The notes beneath the pieces are model-generated. The model saw nothing but the letters and a program-made list of their open reading frames with translations, did not search any database and was not told where the DNA came from. Shown here piece after piece: positions 53,798 through 61,641 of a stretch of DNA of 64,000 bases. The stretch comes from Chryseobacterium binzhouense (lineage in GTDB: Bacteria > Bacteroidota > Bacteroidia > Flavobacteriales > Weeksellaceae): NCBI RefSeq assembly GCF_007474545.1, contig NZ_VKOG01000007.1:62001-126000 (forward strand), in the 5' to 3' direction. Position 1 is the stretch's first letter, and each line of letters begins with the position of its first letter. The position numbers were made by a program, and so were the translations under genes.

Positions 53798-54181
53798 ATG
53801 ATTTCAGATTATCATACCATCGGCTACCATACGATTTGGGATATTTACGGATGTAATATTCAGAAGTCATCTTTTGTTCCGGAAATAAAAATAATTCTCA
53901 ACAAAGTTGTTGAAGAGTTAAAGTTGGGGAAAGTGCAGGAAGCATATAAACAGTTTCAGCCATTTGGTGCAACAGGCTTTATCTTGTTGGAAGAAAGCCA
54001 CATCAGCATTCATACATGGCCAGAAAAAGAGTTTGCTGCAATAGATGTATTTTCCTGTAAGCCTTTTGATACGGAAAAAATTAATTCTATTTTAAAAGAT
54101 TTTTTTGAAACTGACGAGATCAATACGAAGGTCATTACAAGAGGTGAACTTACCAGGATGAAAACTGCAAGTCCGAACTGA
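53798..54181 (+). CDS. speD: S-adenosylmethionine decarboxylase proenzyme-like protein
   Basis: A 127-residue class 1b AdoMet decarboxylase. The self-cleavage site is Glu66-Ser67 in LEESHISIHTWPEKEFAAID; Ser67 would become the pyruvoyl group, with His72 and Cys87 at the +5 and +20 positions as in the Thermotoga enzyme (Ser63, His68, Cys83). It makes the aminopropyl donor used by the synthase encoded at 49920-51476. Last gene of the lipoprotein-ligase-lipoprotein-speD run. Confidence 0.92.
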   Translation: MISDYHTIGYHTIWDIYGCNIQKSSFVPEIKIILNKVVEELKLGKVQEAYKQFQPFGATGFILLEESHISIHTWPEKEFAAIDVFSCKPFDTEKINSILKDFFETDEINTKVITRGELTRMKTASPN

Positions 54182-54207
54182 TTACCGATTTATAAAAATT
54201 AAAACAT

Positions 54208-54238
54208 AAATCACCTGAATGCGGGTGATTTTTTTATT
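54208..54238 (+). terminator. Terminator of the polyamine operon
   Basis: AATCACC pairs with GGTGATT, followed by seven T's. Confidence 0.8.
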
Positions 54239-54251
54239 AGTTATGTCAAAA

Positions 54252-54268
54252 TGGCAGATTGAAAGCCA
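54252..54268 (+). promoter_or_regulatory. Possible regulatory site of htpG (inverted repeat, sigma-54-like spacing)
   Basis: TGGCAGATTGAAAGCCA reads as an inverted repeat (TGGC/GCCA) and also has GG and GC exactly 10 nt apart, as in -24/-12 promoters, but the usual TTGC of the -12 box is AAGC. It lies 46 nt before the htpG ATG. It may be a heat-shock operator or a sigma-54 promoter. Confidence 0.3.
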
Positions 54269-54314
54269 TGGTATTTTTTTTGAGAAACATAAGAAAATTT
54301 AAAATCAAATAATT

Positions 54315-56201
54315 ATGACTAAAGGAAATATTAATGTTTCAGTGGAAAACATTTTTCCGTTGATTAAGAAATTTCTTTACAGCGATCACGAAATATTTTT
54401 AAGAGAATTAATTTCCAATGCAACAGATGCAACTCTTAAATTGAAACATCTAACCTCAATTGGTGAAGCAAAGGTAGAGTACGGAAATCCTAAAATTGAA
54501 GTGAAGATTGATAAAGAAAACAAAAAACTTCATATCATTGATCAGGGAATCGGGATGACCGGCGAAGAAGTGGAAAAATACATCAATCAGGTAGCTTTTT
54601 CGGGTGCTGAAGAATTTTTAGAAAAATACAAAGATTCTGCTAAAGATTCAGGAATTATCGGGCATTTCGGACTTGGTTTTTATTCTGCATTTATGGTGGC
54701 AGAAAAAGTAGAAATCATTTCTAAATCTTATAAAGACGAACCGGCTGTACACTGGGTTTGTGACGGAAGTCCTGAGTTTACTTTAGAAGAGACAACTGCA
54801 AAAACTGACAGAGGAACAGAAATTATTCTTCATATTGCTGAAGATTCTACCGAATTTTTAGAAGAATTCAGAATCCGTGAATTACTGACCAAATACAACA
54901 AATTCATGCCTGTTCCAATTAAATTCGGAACAAAAAAAGAAACGCTTCCTTTACCTGAAGGAGCAGCAGAAGATGCGGTTGCAGAAACTGTTGACGTTGA
55001 TAATATTATTAACAATCCTACTCCGGCGTGGACAAATGCTCCAAGTGAATTAAAAGACGAAGACTACAAATCGTTTTACCATGAGCTGTATCCTATGCAG
55101 TTTGAAGAGCCTTTATTTAATATTCACCTGAATGTAGATTATCCTTTCAATCTCACAGGTATTTTATATTTCCCAAAACTCAGCAATAATCTGAATATTG
55201 AAAAAGACAAAATTCAGCTTTATCAGAATCAGGTTTTTGTAACGGATGAGGTAAAAGGCATTGTTCCTGACTTTTTGATGCTGCTTCGCGGAGTTATAGA
55301 TTCTCCGGATATCCCGTTGAATGTTTCCAGATCTTATCTTCAGGCAGATGGTGCGGTAAAGAAAATTTCTTCTTACATCACCAAAAAAGTTGCCGACAAA
55401 ATGGTTTCATTGATTAATGAAAACCGCGAAGATTACGAGAAAAAATGGAATGACATTAAGATCGTTATTGAATACGGAATGATTTCTGAAGAAAAATTCT
55501 TCGAAAAATCAGACAAATTTGCATTATATCCTACCAGCGAAGGCAAATATTTCCTCTGGAACGAACTGGAAGAAAAAATAAAACCGATACAAACCGACAA
55601 AGACGGCAATCTGGTAATTTTATATTCTACCAATGCAGACGAGCAGCATTCTTACATTCAGTCGGCTAAAGATAAAGGCTATGAAGTACTGTTATTAGAC
55701 TCTCCTATTGTTCCTCATCTTATTCAAAAACTGGAAACATCTAAAGAGAAGATCCAGTTTGCAAGAGTGGATGCAGACCACATCAATAATCTGATTAAAA
55801 AAGATGAGCCTGTTATCTCAAAACTCAACGAAACAGAGAAAGAATCTTTAAAGAAAACGGTTGAAGAATCTATCAATGATAAAAAATTCACCGTACAGCT
55901 TGAAGATTTAGACAGTACAGATGCTCCTTTCACTATTACCCAGCCTGAGTTTATGCGCAGAATGAAAGACATGCAGGCGACAGGAGGCGGCGGAATGTTC
56001 GGAATGGGAGGTTTTCCTGAAATGTACAATTTGGTGGTAAACTCCAACAGTGAGTTTGCTTCAAAAATTTTAGCAAACGAAAATGCTGAAGAAAAGAATA
56101 ATCAGATAAAATACGCTTTGGATCTCGCAAAATTATCGCAGAATTTGCTGAAAGGTAAAGAACTTACGGATTTTATCCAGAGAAGTTATAAGCAGCTATA
56201 A
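54315..56201 (+). CDS. htpG: Molecular chaperone HtpG (Hsp90)
   Basis: A 628-residue bacterial Hsp90 with the full N-terminal ATPase domain (LRELISNATDATLKLKHL, IIDQGIGMTGEEV, GHFGLGFYSAFMVA), middle domain (IPLNVSRSYLQAD) and C-terminal dimerisation domain. A Gly/Met-rich insert GGGGMFGMGGFPEMY lies near residue 560. Cytoplasmic chaperone for stress and client maturation. It has its own terminator and no operon partner. Confidence 0.98.
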   Translation: MTKGNINVSVENIFPLIKKFLYSDHEIFLRELISNATDATLKLKHLTSIGEAKVEYGNPKIEVKIDKENKKLHIIDQGIGMTGEEVEKYINQVAFSGAEEFLEKYKDSAKDSGIIGHFGLGFYSAFMVAEKVEIISKSYKDEPAVHWVCDGSPEFTLEETTAKTDRGTEIILHIAEDSTEFLEEFRIRELLTKYNKFMPVPIKFGTKKETLPLPEGAAEDAVAETVDVDNIINNPTPAWTNAPSELKDEDYKSFYHELYPMQFEEPLFNIHLNVDYPFNLTGILYFPKLSNNLNIEKDKIQLYQNQVFVTDEVKGIVPDFLMLLRGVIDSPDIPLNVSRSYLQADGAVKKISSYITKKVADKMVSLINENREDYEKKWNDIKIVIEYGMISEEKFFEKSDKFALYPTSEGKYFLWNELEEKIKPIQTDKDGNLVILYSTNADEQHSYIQSAKDKGYEVLLLDSPIVPHLIQKLETSKEKIQFARVDADHINNLIKKDEPVISKLNETEKESLKKTVEESINDKKFTVQLEDLDSTDAPFTITQPEFMRRMKDMQATGGGGMFGMGGFPEMYNLVVNSNSEFASKILANENAEEKNNQIKYALDLAKLSQNLLKGKELTDFIQRSYKQL

Positions 56202-56223
56202 AAACTATACACTTATAATCAGC

Positions 56224-56256
56224 AAGAGCCTCGACTTTGTCGAGGCTCTTTTTTTA
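56224..56256 (+). terminator. Terminator after htpG
   Basis: AAGAGCCTCGAC pairs with GTCGAGGCTCTT over 12 bp with a 3-nt loop, followed by seven T's. Confidence 0.9.
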
Positions 56257-56526
56257 ATATTCAGATTACATTACTTATAAATCCACATGAGAACAGGTTT
56301 ACTCTGTTTTTGCAGAAGCGCATCAATTTCCTTCATGGCGTTATTGGAAACTGTAGGACAGCCCCATCCTTCCGGTGAGCCGCTTGGAAAATTTCTTCAT
56401 CGCTCATCAATTCCCAGGAATGGAACACGATAAATCTTTTCAGCGCATTGCTGTTTGAATCTTCCATGCCGTGCATCAGATATTTTACATGAATACCCCA
56501 ATCGCTGTAGCCTCTTCCCGACAACT

Positions 56527-56534
56527 TATATTTA
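56527..56534. repeat. Target site duplication, left copy
   Basis: TATATTTA, identical to 57178-57185, directly flanking the insertion element. Confidence 0.9.
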
Positions 56535-57177
56535 ACCTGAGTTCGGGATAAGAAAAGTGAATAAAATTTTCATAAAATAGCAATAATTCGTATATTTAAG
56601 TTTCTGACATTCAAATATTTAAACGAATTACTGCTATGGATTTGAAAGACCAAATTACAAATATTTTTGTACAAATTGATGATTTTTGTAAGGAGTTTGA
56701 GGTTTTATGGCTTCAAATTACATCTGGTATGCAATGAAAAAGGGGAACTTTTATCCTTCTATGTAACGAAAGGAAATGTTGACGACAGAGATCTTAAGCA
56801 CATTAAGAGTATGACCATGCAGCTTTTTGGAAAATTATTTGCAGATAAAGGATACCTTTCAAAAGCCCTTTGGGAGGTGCTTTTTGCAGATGGAATTCAA
56901 CTATTTACAAAACTTAGAAAGAATATGAAAAATCATATTATGAAAATGGAAGACAAGATTTTGCTTAGAAAAAGAGCCATCATTGAGACTATAAATGATG
57001 AATTAAAAAACCATTGTCAAGTAGAACATACCAGACATCGAAGTGTTAATAATTTTATGATCAACATTTTGGGAGCACTAACTGCTTATTGCTTCTTTCC
57101 CAAAAAACCGTCACTCAATTTAAAAAAAGTAAATGACGGTCAATTATTTTTAAACTTCGCTTAAACCGAACTCAGGT
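56535..57177 (+). mobile_element. IS982-family element, internally deleted (643 bp)
   Basis: Terminal inverted repeats begin ACCTGAGTTCGG at both ends (12 identical bp, then TAAG after two mismatches). The element is flanked by the perfect 8-bp duplication TATATTTA. The transposase inside lacks its central part, so the element is about two thirds of the roughly 1 kb usual for IS982 and cannot move on its own. Family assignment rests on the transposase C-terminus and is from memory. Confidence 0.85.
56636..57164 (+). pseudogene. IS982-type transposase, central deletion
   Basis: ATG 56636 starts MDLKDQITNIFVQIDDFCKEF, the typical N-terminus. After about 22 codons the sequence jumps, in another frame, to FYGFKLHLVCNEKGEL (from about 56701) and runs to the stop at 57164 with LFADKGYLSKALW, KILLRKRAIIETINDELKN and HRSVNNFMINILGALTAYCF. 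The lost part, roughly 110 codons, includes the first catalytic Asp. Not functional. Confidence 0.85.
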
Positions 57178-57185
57178 TATATTTA
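57178..57185. repeat. Target site duplication, right copy
   Basis: TATATTTA, identical to 56527-56534. Confidence 0.9.
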
Positions 57186-57583
57186 CCTAAAGAGGAAAGG
57201 TGGCTGCCATCTTCATTGCTGAATTTGGGTTGGTCTTTTGACTCGTCTTTGCTCCATGAGTTTATTCCGCAGCCGTGACCAACAAGATAATTTCCCAGCG
57301 TTTTCTGGCTTTTAAAATCCCACACTATAAACCTGTTGACTCCCGAATGGAGGCTCATATCAATCAGGATGCAGATTTCAGTGCTTAGTTTTTTAGACTT
57401 AGCAAATTCCAAAGCCTCATTTGCTTTGTTTGTTGTTTTAACTAAATCAATACTTGGTTTTTCCAGTTCTGCAATACTGGCGTCTTCAAAAACTATTTTT
57501 TTCTGAGTATTGATAAGCTGATCTTTTGTGCATGATAAAAGCACTAAAGAAAATATGATAATAAAATATGACTTTAAGATCAT

Positions 57584-58288
57584 CTATTTGTAATGTAAAA
57601 ATATTCCATAATCAGAAGGTGTCCAAAATGCGGCTTTTTGTTCGGCGGCTTTCAGTGCGTCATTTGCCCAGGTATTGCAGGTGTTCAGAAAACTGTACCT
57701 GCCTTTAGCATCATAAAAGGCATCATTATCACCGTAGACAGCATTCGTAGGAATAAGAATATAATTTCCCAGATCGTCTTTATCAAATTTAGCATCCACA
57801 AAATCAATTAGTTTCCTGTACTGACTTCGGCTGACCATTATTTTTTTGCAATCAGCAGCTTCCGTCATATTTCGATAAAAAGAACAGTGCATTGCAGATT
57901 CGCTCATCCAAAAAGCAGCCTTGAAAGCTGTTGAAAATTTCAGATCTGCCCAGGTCGGCGTGTCCAAGTAAAAGCCTTTGTCACCCCACCCTATTCCCAC
58001 AAACTGATAATCTGTCTTTTCAGATTTTGTATCCGAAAAAGGAATTTTGGAACTCCAGTCATGAATATCATTTTTTACAGGCATCACAATATCGGTATGC
58101 ACACCGTTTGTATAAATATAAATCGGAATTTCTTTAGTTTCTCCATCATCTTTCTCCGAAACTTCAATAAACGGCAGCAAATATCCTAACAGTGCGTAGA
58201 TGAGGATAATTCCGATTAAAATACCAGTAACTTTCAGCAGGACAATTACAACCGACTTTATACTCAAATTTTTAATGTACATAAACAA
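57584..58288 (-). CDS. DUF2459 (TIGR02117) family protein
   Basis: A 234-residue protein with one N-terminal membrane segment (about 14-36) and a soluble domain with IYIYTNGVHTDIVMPVKND, FVGIGWGDKGFYLDTPTWADL and NTCNTWANDALKAA, the Cys and His motifs of the family. The fold recalls NlpC/P60-like cysteine peptidases, but the activity is not established. It precedes the broken L,D-transpeptidase gene without a gap, so the pair probably served one envelope task. Confidence 0.85.
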   Translation of the reverse strand: MFMYIKNLSIKSVVIVLLKVTGILIGIILIYALLGYLLPFIEVSEKDDGETKEIPIYIYTNGVHTDIVMPVKNDIHDWSSKIPFSDTKSEKTDYQFVGIGWGDKGFYLDTPTWADLKFSTAFKAAFWMSESAMHCSFYRNMTEAADCKKIMVSRSQYRKLIDFVDAKFDKDDLGNYILIPTNAVYGDNDAFYDAKGRYSFLNTCNTWANDALKAAEQKAAFWTPSDYGIFLHYK

Positions 58289-58367
58289 AATTTAATTTTA
58301 TTTTTTGCTAAAAGTATTTATTTTAATTGAGAAATTGATTAAATTTAGTTATCAAACATTCACAAAT

Positions 58368-58448
58368 ATGCATAAAAAACCAAAATCTCAGAAAAGGTTT
58401 AAAATCAGAGTAAAAACAGCTCCCAAAAGATCGCAGAAAAAACGCTGA
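58368..58448 (+). CDS. Possible 26-residue basic peptide
   Basis: ATG 58368 to TGA 58446-58448 encodes a peptide with 13 Lys or Arg out of 26 residues (starting MHKKPKSQKRFKIRVK and ending PKRSQKKR) and no acidic residue. The composition is like that of very small ribosomal or RNA-binding proteins. It lies alone in the 353-bp gap between DUF2459 and DUF456; the rest of that gap shows nothing clear. No firm promoter or RBS. It could be chance. Confidence 0.35.
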   Translation: MHKKPKSQKRFKIRVKTAPKRSQKKR

Positions 58449-58641
58449 CTTTAATTTTTTAATACAAACCTATTCCTGATTTCTCCGGATCTTTTCGGAG
58501 ATCAACAAATACCATCGTCTCTTATCACTCATTTTTTAGGGAATTTAATTTCCTGAAAATAATTAATGTTTCGTTATTAACTCCTATTTTGAAACCGTAG
58601 CATACTTTTTGTGAAACAACCTTGATTTTATTTTTACATTT

Positions 58642-59133
58642 ATGGATCATTCATTAATTACTTTATTCAGCATTATTCTTTTAATATTAGGAATTTTGGG
58701 TACATTCTTACCAATTTTACCCGGATTGGTACTGAGTCTTGCCGGTCTTTTAATCTACAAATACGGAACAGATTCCGATCTCTCCATGATTTATATCTGG
58801 GCATTTGTTATTTTAACTCTTGCTTCAGCGGTTCTTAATTATGTTATTCCGGCAAAAACAAACAGGAAATATGGCGGCACACGTTGGGGAAGCATAGGAT
58901 CTGTGATAGGAACTATTGTAGGAATGTTTTTACCGATTCCGCTGGGTTTTCTATTTGGAATGTTTGCGGGAGTTTTTGTAGGTGAATTATTGCATGACAG
59001 TAAAGATCTTACCAAAGCCTGGAAATCTACTAAAGGAGCTTTTATAGGTTTTCTTTACGGAACAGGATTCAATCTTGTAGTTGGGATTGCCATGTTATTG
59101 GTAGTTTTGCTTGACGTTTTTAATATTTTATAA
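58642..59133 (+). CDS. DUF456 membrane protein
   Basis: A 163-residue protein with about four to five membrane segments and glycine-rich repeats typical of DUF456: ILGILGTFLPILPGLVLSLAG near the start, KYGGTRWGSIGSVIGTIVGMF and FGMFAGVFVGELLHDSKDL in the middle, and AFIGFLYGTGFNLVVGI at the end. Function unknown. It is 3 bp before the next gene and probably cotranscribed. Confidence 0.88.
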   Translation: MDHSLITLFSIILLILGILGTFLPILPGLVLSLAGLLIYKYGTDSDLSMIYIWAFVILTLASAVLNYVIPAKTNRKYGGTRWGSIGSVIGTIVGMFLPIPLGFLFGMFAGVFVGELLHDSKDLTKAWKSTKGAFIGFLYGTGFNLVVGIAMLLVVLLDVFNIL

Positions 59134-59136
59134 GTT

Positions 59137-59622
59137 ATGAAAGAAAAAGAACTCTTATTATTTGCGATTATCCTATTGGTAAACTGCAGCTCTCAAAAAA
59201 GTGTTTCTCAAAGATCTGCAGCATCAGAAAAATCTTCTACGGAAGGTCAAAATATTATTTATTTAAAGGAAGGTGAAAATAAATTTCTGAAAGAATATCA
59301 GATGAATGTAACTTTCAGGGGAATTTCTGAAGACAGCCGTTGTCCGCAGGGAACACAATGTATCTGGTCGGGAGTTGCTGTTGCAGATATAGAACTGATG
59401 AGCACAACGAGCCGTCCTGTAATGGTAAGACTTTCCACGCAGGAGGTTGCAGGAAAAGACTATCATAAATCGCATTATTTTAACGGATATAAAATATCGC
59501 TGATGAAACTCACGCCCTATCCAACGGAAAAAAGTAATGTAAAATCGTTACCCGGACAATACAAAATAGGGATTTCTCTTACTAAAGATCCGGAAATACG
59601 AGATACAACTACCACGAGATAG
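59137..59622 (+). CDS. Small lipoprotein of unknown function (161 aa)
   Basis: Lipobox LLVNC (Cys17) follows a short signal. The mature protein has a Ser-rich linker and a beta domain with two cysteines in DSRCPQGTQCIWSGVA, a pattern common in small Bacteroidota lipoproteins of unknown role. The C-terminal strands (GYKISLMKLTPYP; PGQYKIGISLTKD) complete the domain. Its 3' end overlaps ung tail to tail by 14 bp. Confidence 0.8.
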   Translation: MKEKELLLFAIILLVNCSSQKSVSQRSAASEKSSTEGQNIIYLKEGENKFLKEYQMNVTFRGISEDSRCPQGTQCIWSGVAVADIELMSTTSRPVMVRLSTQEVAGKDYHKSHYFNGYKISLMKLTPYPTEKSNVKSLPGQYKIGISLTKDPEIRDTTTTR

Positions 59623-60250
59623 ATTTCTTTCCTTTTGAAATTAAATATTCATTGATTTTTGAAAAAGGTTGACTCCCGAAAAATCCTCTGTGAACAGAAA
59701 ACGGAGAAGGATGTGCAGACTTTAATATAAAATGTTTAGCTGGATCTATCAGTTCGGCTTTTTTTTGTGCAAAAGCGCCCCATAAAACGAAAACTACATT
59801 TTCTTTTTTATCTGAAATTTCTTTAATAATAAAATCTGTGAATTTTTCCCAGCCTAAATCTTTATGTGAATTGGGAGAATGTGCACGAACCGTTAAAGTA
59901 GCATTCAGCAATAAAACGCCCTGTTTTCCCCAATCATCCAGCTCTTTTGAAGTTCTTTCAATTCCCAGATCATTTTTCAGTTCAGTAAAAATATTTTTAA
60001 GCGATGGCGGCGCTGTTACCTGTTCGGAAACCGAAAAACATAAACCATTTGCCTGAAAATCATTATGATAAGGATCCTGACCAATGATAACCACCTCAAT
60101 ATCTTCAAATGGTGTGATTTCCAATGCTCTGAAAATCTGATTTTTTGGCGGAAAAACTTTTGTTGTGGCGTATTCCTGTTTTACTTTTTCCCAAAGATTG
60201 GTAAAATATTCTGTGTTTTTTATCGGGGCTAAAATTTCTGTCCAGGTCAT
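59609..60250 (-). CDS. ung: Uracil-DNA glycosylase (family 1)
   Basis: A 213-residue enzyme that removes uracil from DNA. The water-activating motif GQDPYHNDFQANGLCFSV holds Asp59; the Leu-loop HPSPFSVHRGFFGS holds the catalytic His180. VLLLNATLTVRAHSPNSH is also typical. It is last of three tightly packed minus-strand genes (GNAT, membrane protein, ung). Confidence 0.98.
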   Translation of the reverse strand: MTWTEILAPIKNTEYFTNLWEKVKQEYATTKVFPPKNQIFRALEITPFEDIEVVIIGQDPYHNDFQANGLCFSVSEQVTAPPSLKNIFTELKNDLGIERTSKELDDWGKQGVLLLNATLTVRAHSPNSHKDLGWEKFTDFIIKEISDKKENVVFVLWGAFAQKKAELIDPAKHFILKSAHPSPFSVHRGFFGSQPFSKINEYLISKGKKSISW

Positions 60251-60253
60251 TGT

Positions 60254-60925
60254 TTAATATTTATTAATTGCTTTTATATTCTCAACATAGTTATATTCTA
60301 AAATCCCTTCAGAAAGAGTCAGCTCAATCAGTTGATTATCTGAAATTTTTTCATAAAGTTCTTTATCAATATCCAGTCGCTCATCTTTGTCAAATTCAGT
60401 TTTAATAAATATCTCATAAGATGTACCTCCTTTTGAGCCTTTATTAATATATTTTTTATTGATTTCAATTCTCTCTTTTTTATCGCTCGAAATAGAAAAT
60501 CTATAATTAATATAAATACTTAAAGATGGTATCAATAATAAAAAAAACAAACAAAGACCCAGAATATTATTTCTTTTTAATTTATCATCATTAAAGGTGT
60601 AGTAAAATGAAAGAATATAAACTGTTAAAACGCTAAAAATAAGACTTACGAAAGCAGATCTCCAAAACAATTCATAGCCTCCGATGGTATTTTCAAAATA
60701 TCTGCCAAATATCAAAATAATAAATAGGGGTATTAAAGGTATCCATTCAAAATTTTTATCTGTTCTTTTTCCTAATTTTTTATTATTGAACTTTAGAATT
60801 AAATCTGATAAATTGTACGACAATAAAACAAAAAATGGTAGAGAAATAAACATATATCCAAAATCCTGTACTGAAAAAAGGAGAATGAGAATACTTATTA
60901 GAATTGCAATAATATTTTTCGACAT
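60254..60925 (-). CDS. Membrane protein of unknown function (223 aa)
   Basis: About five membrane segments in the first 135 residues, then a polar C-terminal domain of about 85 residues with many charged residues (RIEINKKYINKGSKGGTSYE; DERLDIDKELYEKISD). No family is recognised. It lies directly after the GNAT gene and 3 bp before ung. Confidence 0.7.
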   Translation of the reverse strand: MSKNIIAILISILILLFSVQDFGYMFISLPFFVLLSYNLSDLILKFNNKKLGKRTDKNFEWIPLIPLFIILIFGRYFENTIGGYELFWRSAFVSLIFSVLTVYILSFYYTFNDDKLKRNNILGLCLFFLLLIPSLSIYINYRFSISSDKKERIEINKKYINKGSKGGTSYEIFIKTEFDKDERLDIDKELYEKISDNQLIELTLSEGILEYNYVENIKAINKY

Positions 60926-61453
60926 TTAAAGTGAATAATTATCAATTATTTTCTTCCTCAAACTAAAAACCAAATTATCCGGAAAACCTTCATCAGTTCT
61001 GCCTTTTTGTAAAACAAAGTCATGTTTCGAGAGAAGTCCTTTTGAATTTTCGTTAAACATATTGGTAAAAGCTAAAATCTCCTTCAAATTTAATTCATTA
61101 AAACCAAAATCTAAAACCGCAGACAAAGCTTCAGACATAATTCCTTTTCGGTGATAATCGGGCAATAATTCGTAACCGACTTCTGCTTCAGTCCGGTCTT
61201 CGGAAAATCTGTACAGACAAATGGTTCCTAAAAGATTTTGTTGGTTTTTATAAGTAATTCCGAAGTAAAAAGTTTCATTATTCTGAACTCTTTTTTTAAT
61301 GGTCAAAATAAAATCCAGCGCATCGTAATTTGTCTTTGGCGAAACTCTTTGTACAAACCGATTGACCATTTCATTGCTTCTGATCTTTAAAATATCTTCA
61401 ACATGGCTTTCGTTAATGGGTTTTAAACTTAGTCTTTCTGTTTCTAATTTCAT
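60926..61453 (-). CDS. GNAT family N-acetyltransferase (RimJ/RimL type)
   Basis: A 175-residue protein with the GNAT fold: LETERLSLKPINESHVEDIL at the N-terminus, VGYELLPDYHRKGIMSEALSAV as motif A (acetyl-CoA loop), and ILAFTNMFNENSKGLLSKHDF as motif B. Substrate unknown. The frame includes a TTG codon before the ATG at 61453; the ATG is chosen because the -7 box ends 4 nt upstream of it. Confidence 0.88.
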   Translation of the reverse strand: MKLETERLSLKPINESHVEDILKIRSNEMVNRFVQRVSPKTNYDALDFILTIKKRVQNNETFYFGITYKNQQNLLGTICLYRFSEDRTEAEVGYELLPDYHRKGIMSEALSAVLDFGFNELNLKEILAFTNMFNENSKGLLSKHDFVLQKGRTDEGFPDNLVFSLRKKIIDNYSL

Positions 61454-61457
61454 CAAT

Positions 61458-61465
61458 CAAATATA
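61458..61465 (-). promoter_or_regulatory. -7 box for the GNAT operon, predicted leaderless
   Basis: TATATTTG on the minus strand, ending 4 nt before ATG 61453. Confidence 0.6.
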
Positions 61466-61629
61466 CAGATATTACGGTTACTTTAAATTTATTTCGTCTT
61501 TCTGAGTTTAAAAACGACCCTAATAATTTTCATAAGAATTTCAGAATATTTTTTGATTTTAATACTCATATTAACAAAATTTGAATTTTTAATTATCAAA
61601 TTAACTCATTTTCAAATTTTCAAATTAAT

Positions 61630-61637
61630 TATCTTTG
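61630..61637 (+). promoter_or_regulatory. -7 box for mutS2, predicted leaderless
   Basis: TATCTTTG, ending 4 nt before the GTG start at 61642. An ATG at 61640 is in another frame. The box supports GTG as the true start. Confidence 0.6.
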
Positions 61638-61641
61638 CAAT

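Larger units (their letters stand above)
56271..57583 (-). pseudogene. Murein L,D-transpeptidase family lipoprotein, interrupted by an IS element and frameshifted
   Basis: The 5' part (57583 down to 57178) encodes a lipoprotein signal (MILKSYFIIIFSLVLLSC) and the start of a YkuD_2-type catalytic domain (MSLHSGVNRFIVWDF, VGHGCGINSWSK, FSNEDGSHLSSLGKY). The rest resumes at 56526 (GRGYSDWGIHVKYLMHG). Removing the 643-bp element and one 8-bp duplicate restores SLGKYKLSGRGYSDWG in frame. A second lesion, one base missing in the A run at 56388-56391 (minus-strand T run), shifts the frame just before the catalytic SPEGWGCPTVSNNAM. Repaired, the protein would have 220 residues. It follows the DUF2459 gene with no gap. 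Confidence 0.9.

Noticed and set aside
47518-54181. A single tolC-ygiBC-like operon as in E. coli
   Set aside because: The TolC-like gene belongs to the ABC-HlyD operon with its own terminator, and a convergent hydrolase gene separates it from the YgiB/YgiC-like pair.
56667-57164. A functional 165-residue transposase
   Set aside because: The frame begins inside the deletion scar, and the first catalytic Asp region is missing.
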